Positions 63,356 to 64,000 of a stretch of DNA of 64,000 nt are shown in pieces. Source of the DNA: Auriscalpium vulgare. Lineage: Eukaryota; Basidiomycota; Agaricomycetes; Russulales; Auriscalpiaceae. The notes beneath the pieces are model-generated. The model ran no database searches, was not told the origin of the DNA, and was given only the letters and a program-made list of their open reading frames with translations. Every line of letters begins with the position of its first letter. Positions within the stretch are counted from its first letter, which is position 1. Position numbers and translations under genes: made by a program. The stretch covers positions 2,728,001 to 2,792,000 of the forward strand of contig JAHBBC010000002.1 in assembly GCA_019915015.1 (NCBI GenBank). Direction: 5' to 3'.

Positions 63356-63536
63356 AACTCATGATTCCCACGGTGACGTTCAATGGCTCAGATAGGCGGC
63401 GACCTCAGACTCCTGCTCTCTTTCATCAACCACTCGCTTGTATCGATTCGGCTTGAGTCTTCTTGTATTCTATCTCTTTCAGCATCTATCATCGACTGGA
63501 CTGCAATCAGTGTATCGCATACCCAAACATTCAAGG

Positions 63537-64000
63537 ATGCCTCACAAGCAAAACCGCGGCGGACGAGGAGGCTCCCGCGGACGAGGTGGACGAGGCGGTA
63601 GCGGAGGTGGAGATGGCGAAGGCCGTGGTCGTGGAAGAGGTGGTCGCGGTCGGGGACGGGGAAGAGGGCTGGGGTTCCACGCGCTGGCCGAGATTGACGA
63701 CTTCGCTGTGACTCCATGTGCGTTTTCATCGGTTCTCTTTCGTGGGCTGCTCGCCTCAATGGTGGCTCGCTCACAAGTCGACAGACCCCCCTCGAGGTCG
63801 TGGCGGTCAGTCCGGCGCAAATTCAGGCCGATCAACACCCAATCCCAGAGGGACGAGCTCGCCTCGTGGGCGTGGCCGCGGGGCACCTCCTTCCGATGAG
63901 CTTGGTCCCAGGGACCGCATGCGCCAGAAGATGCTGACTGCGAAGCTGCGCACGGGCACGGCTCCGCTGTCGCAGCTGCTGTACGATGACCGCCCGCTGC
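63537..64000 (+). CDS. RGG-rich protein, 5' part (runs off the window)
   Basis: Exon 1 is 63537-63717. An intron of 67 nt (63718-63784, donor GTGCGT, acceptor GACAG) is followed by exon 2 from 63785 to the edge, in frame. The first 45 residues are a Gly/Arg repeat (MPHKQNRGGRGGSRGRGG...), then GFHALAEIDDFAV. Exon 2 continues with more RGRGG and SSPRGRGRG, then DRMRQKMLTAKLRTG and LSQLLYDDRPL. RGG repeats usually bind RNA and are methylated on Arg. The family beyond this is not recognised. The alternative acceptor at 63777 would break the frame. Confidence 0.7.

Larger units (their letters stand above)
61431..63536. other. Host DNA with minisatellite and repeat R2; no complete gene seen
   Basis: Contains a GGACGAGCA-type minisatellite and GC-rich low complexity (about 61930-62260), an AT-richer block (62280-62480), repeat R2 copy 2 (62701-62895), a duplicated GCGCAGCCGCA motif (about 63293 and 63330) and a GATAAGATC box (63347-63355). 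An 84-codon hydrophobic frame at 61617-61871 has no recognisable domain. Confidence 0.5.

Noticed and set aside
1..64000. CRISPR arrays, operons, prophage or rRNA genes
   Set aside because: None seen; repeats are LTRs, TIR elements, minisatellites or microsatellites, and gene structure is eukaryotic.

Overview
The window looks like a chromosome of an Agaricomycete (mushroom-forming basidiomycete). Evidence: spliceosomal introns of about 46-64 nt with GTRNGT donors and CTNAY-like branch sites; GC-rich DNA; an F-box-LRR gene cluster; a basidiomycete-type kinase-like gene; and a single-finger fungal GATA factor. No bacterial signals (operons, Shine-Dalgarno sites, CRISPR) are present. About two thirds of the window is transposable elements, several with intact ends and target-site duplications (TSDs).

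Layout. 1-3999: right-hand part of a DNA transposon copy (A, minus strand), cut by the window edge. 5467-13587: a minus-strand GATA zinc-finger gene whose second intron holds a full 6,862-bp copy of the same transposon (B, 5883-12744, 8-bp TSD GGGGAAGG). Copies A and B are head to head around the gene's last exon. 13588-20718: long, mostly GC-rich DNA without a supportable gene. 20719-27992: minus-strand F-box cluster (one frameshifted, one relic, two intact). 29122-30524: five-exon kinase-like gene. 30958-47425: a three-level nest. The outer layer is a TIR transposon (D, 8-bp TSD CAAATTCT) encoding a 1,003-aa putative transposase. A Ty1/copia element (31097-42587, 198-bp LTRs, TSD CCGCA) sits inside it, and a third transposon copy (C, 33897-40758, TSD GGACGAGC) sits inside copia pol. 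48678-61426: a 12.7-kb Ty3/gypsy element (minus orientation, 1,583-bp LTRs, 4-bp TSD ACGT) with gag, protease, RT-RNase H and integrase, plus a seven-exon accessory gene on the opposite strand. 61431-64000: minisatellite, dispersed repeat, and the start of an RGG-rich gene.

The A/B/C element appears to be one autonomous transposon with a single nine-exon gene. An Ulp1-type (SUMO-protease fold) cysteine protease is joined in frame to a zinc-finger, RNase H-like transposase whose motifs and 8-bp TSD resemble the P-element/THAP9 group. This joined architecture and the intron-containing antisense gene in the gypsy element are the two strongest candidates for something undescribed. Family statements come from motif reading only; no database search was run.
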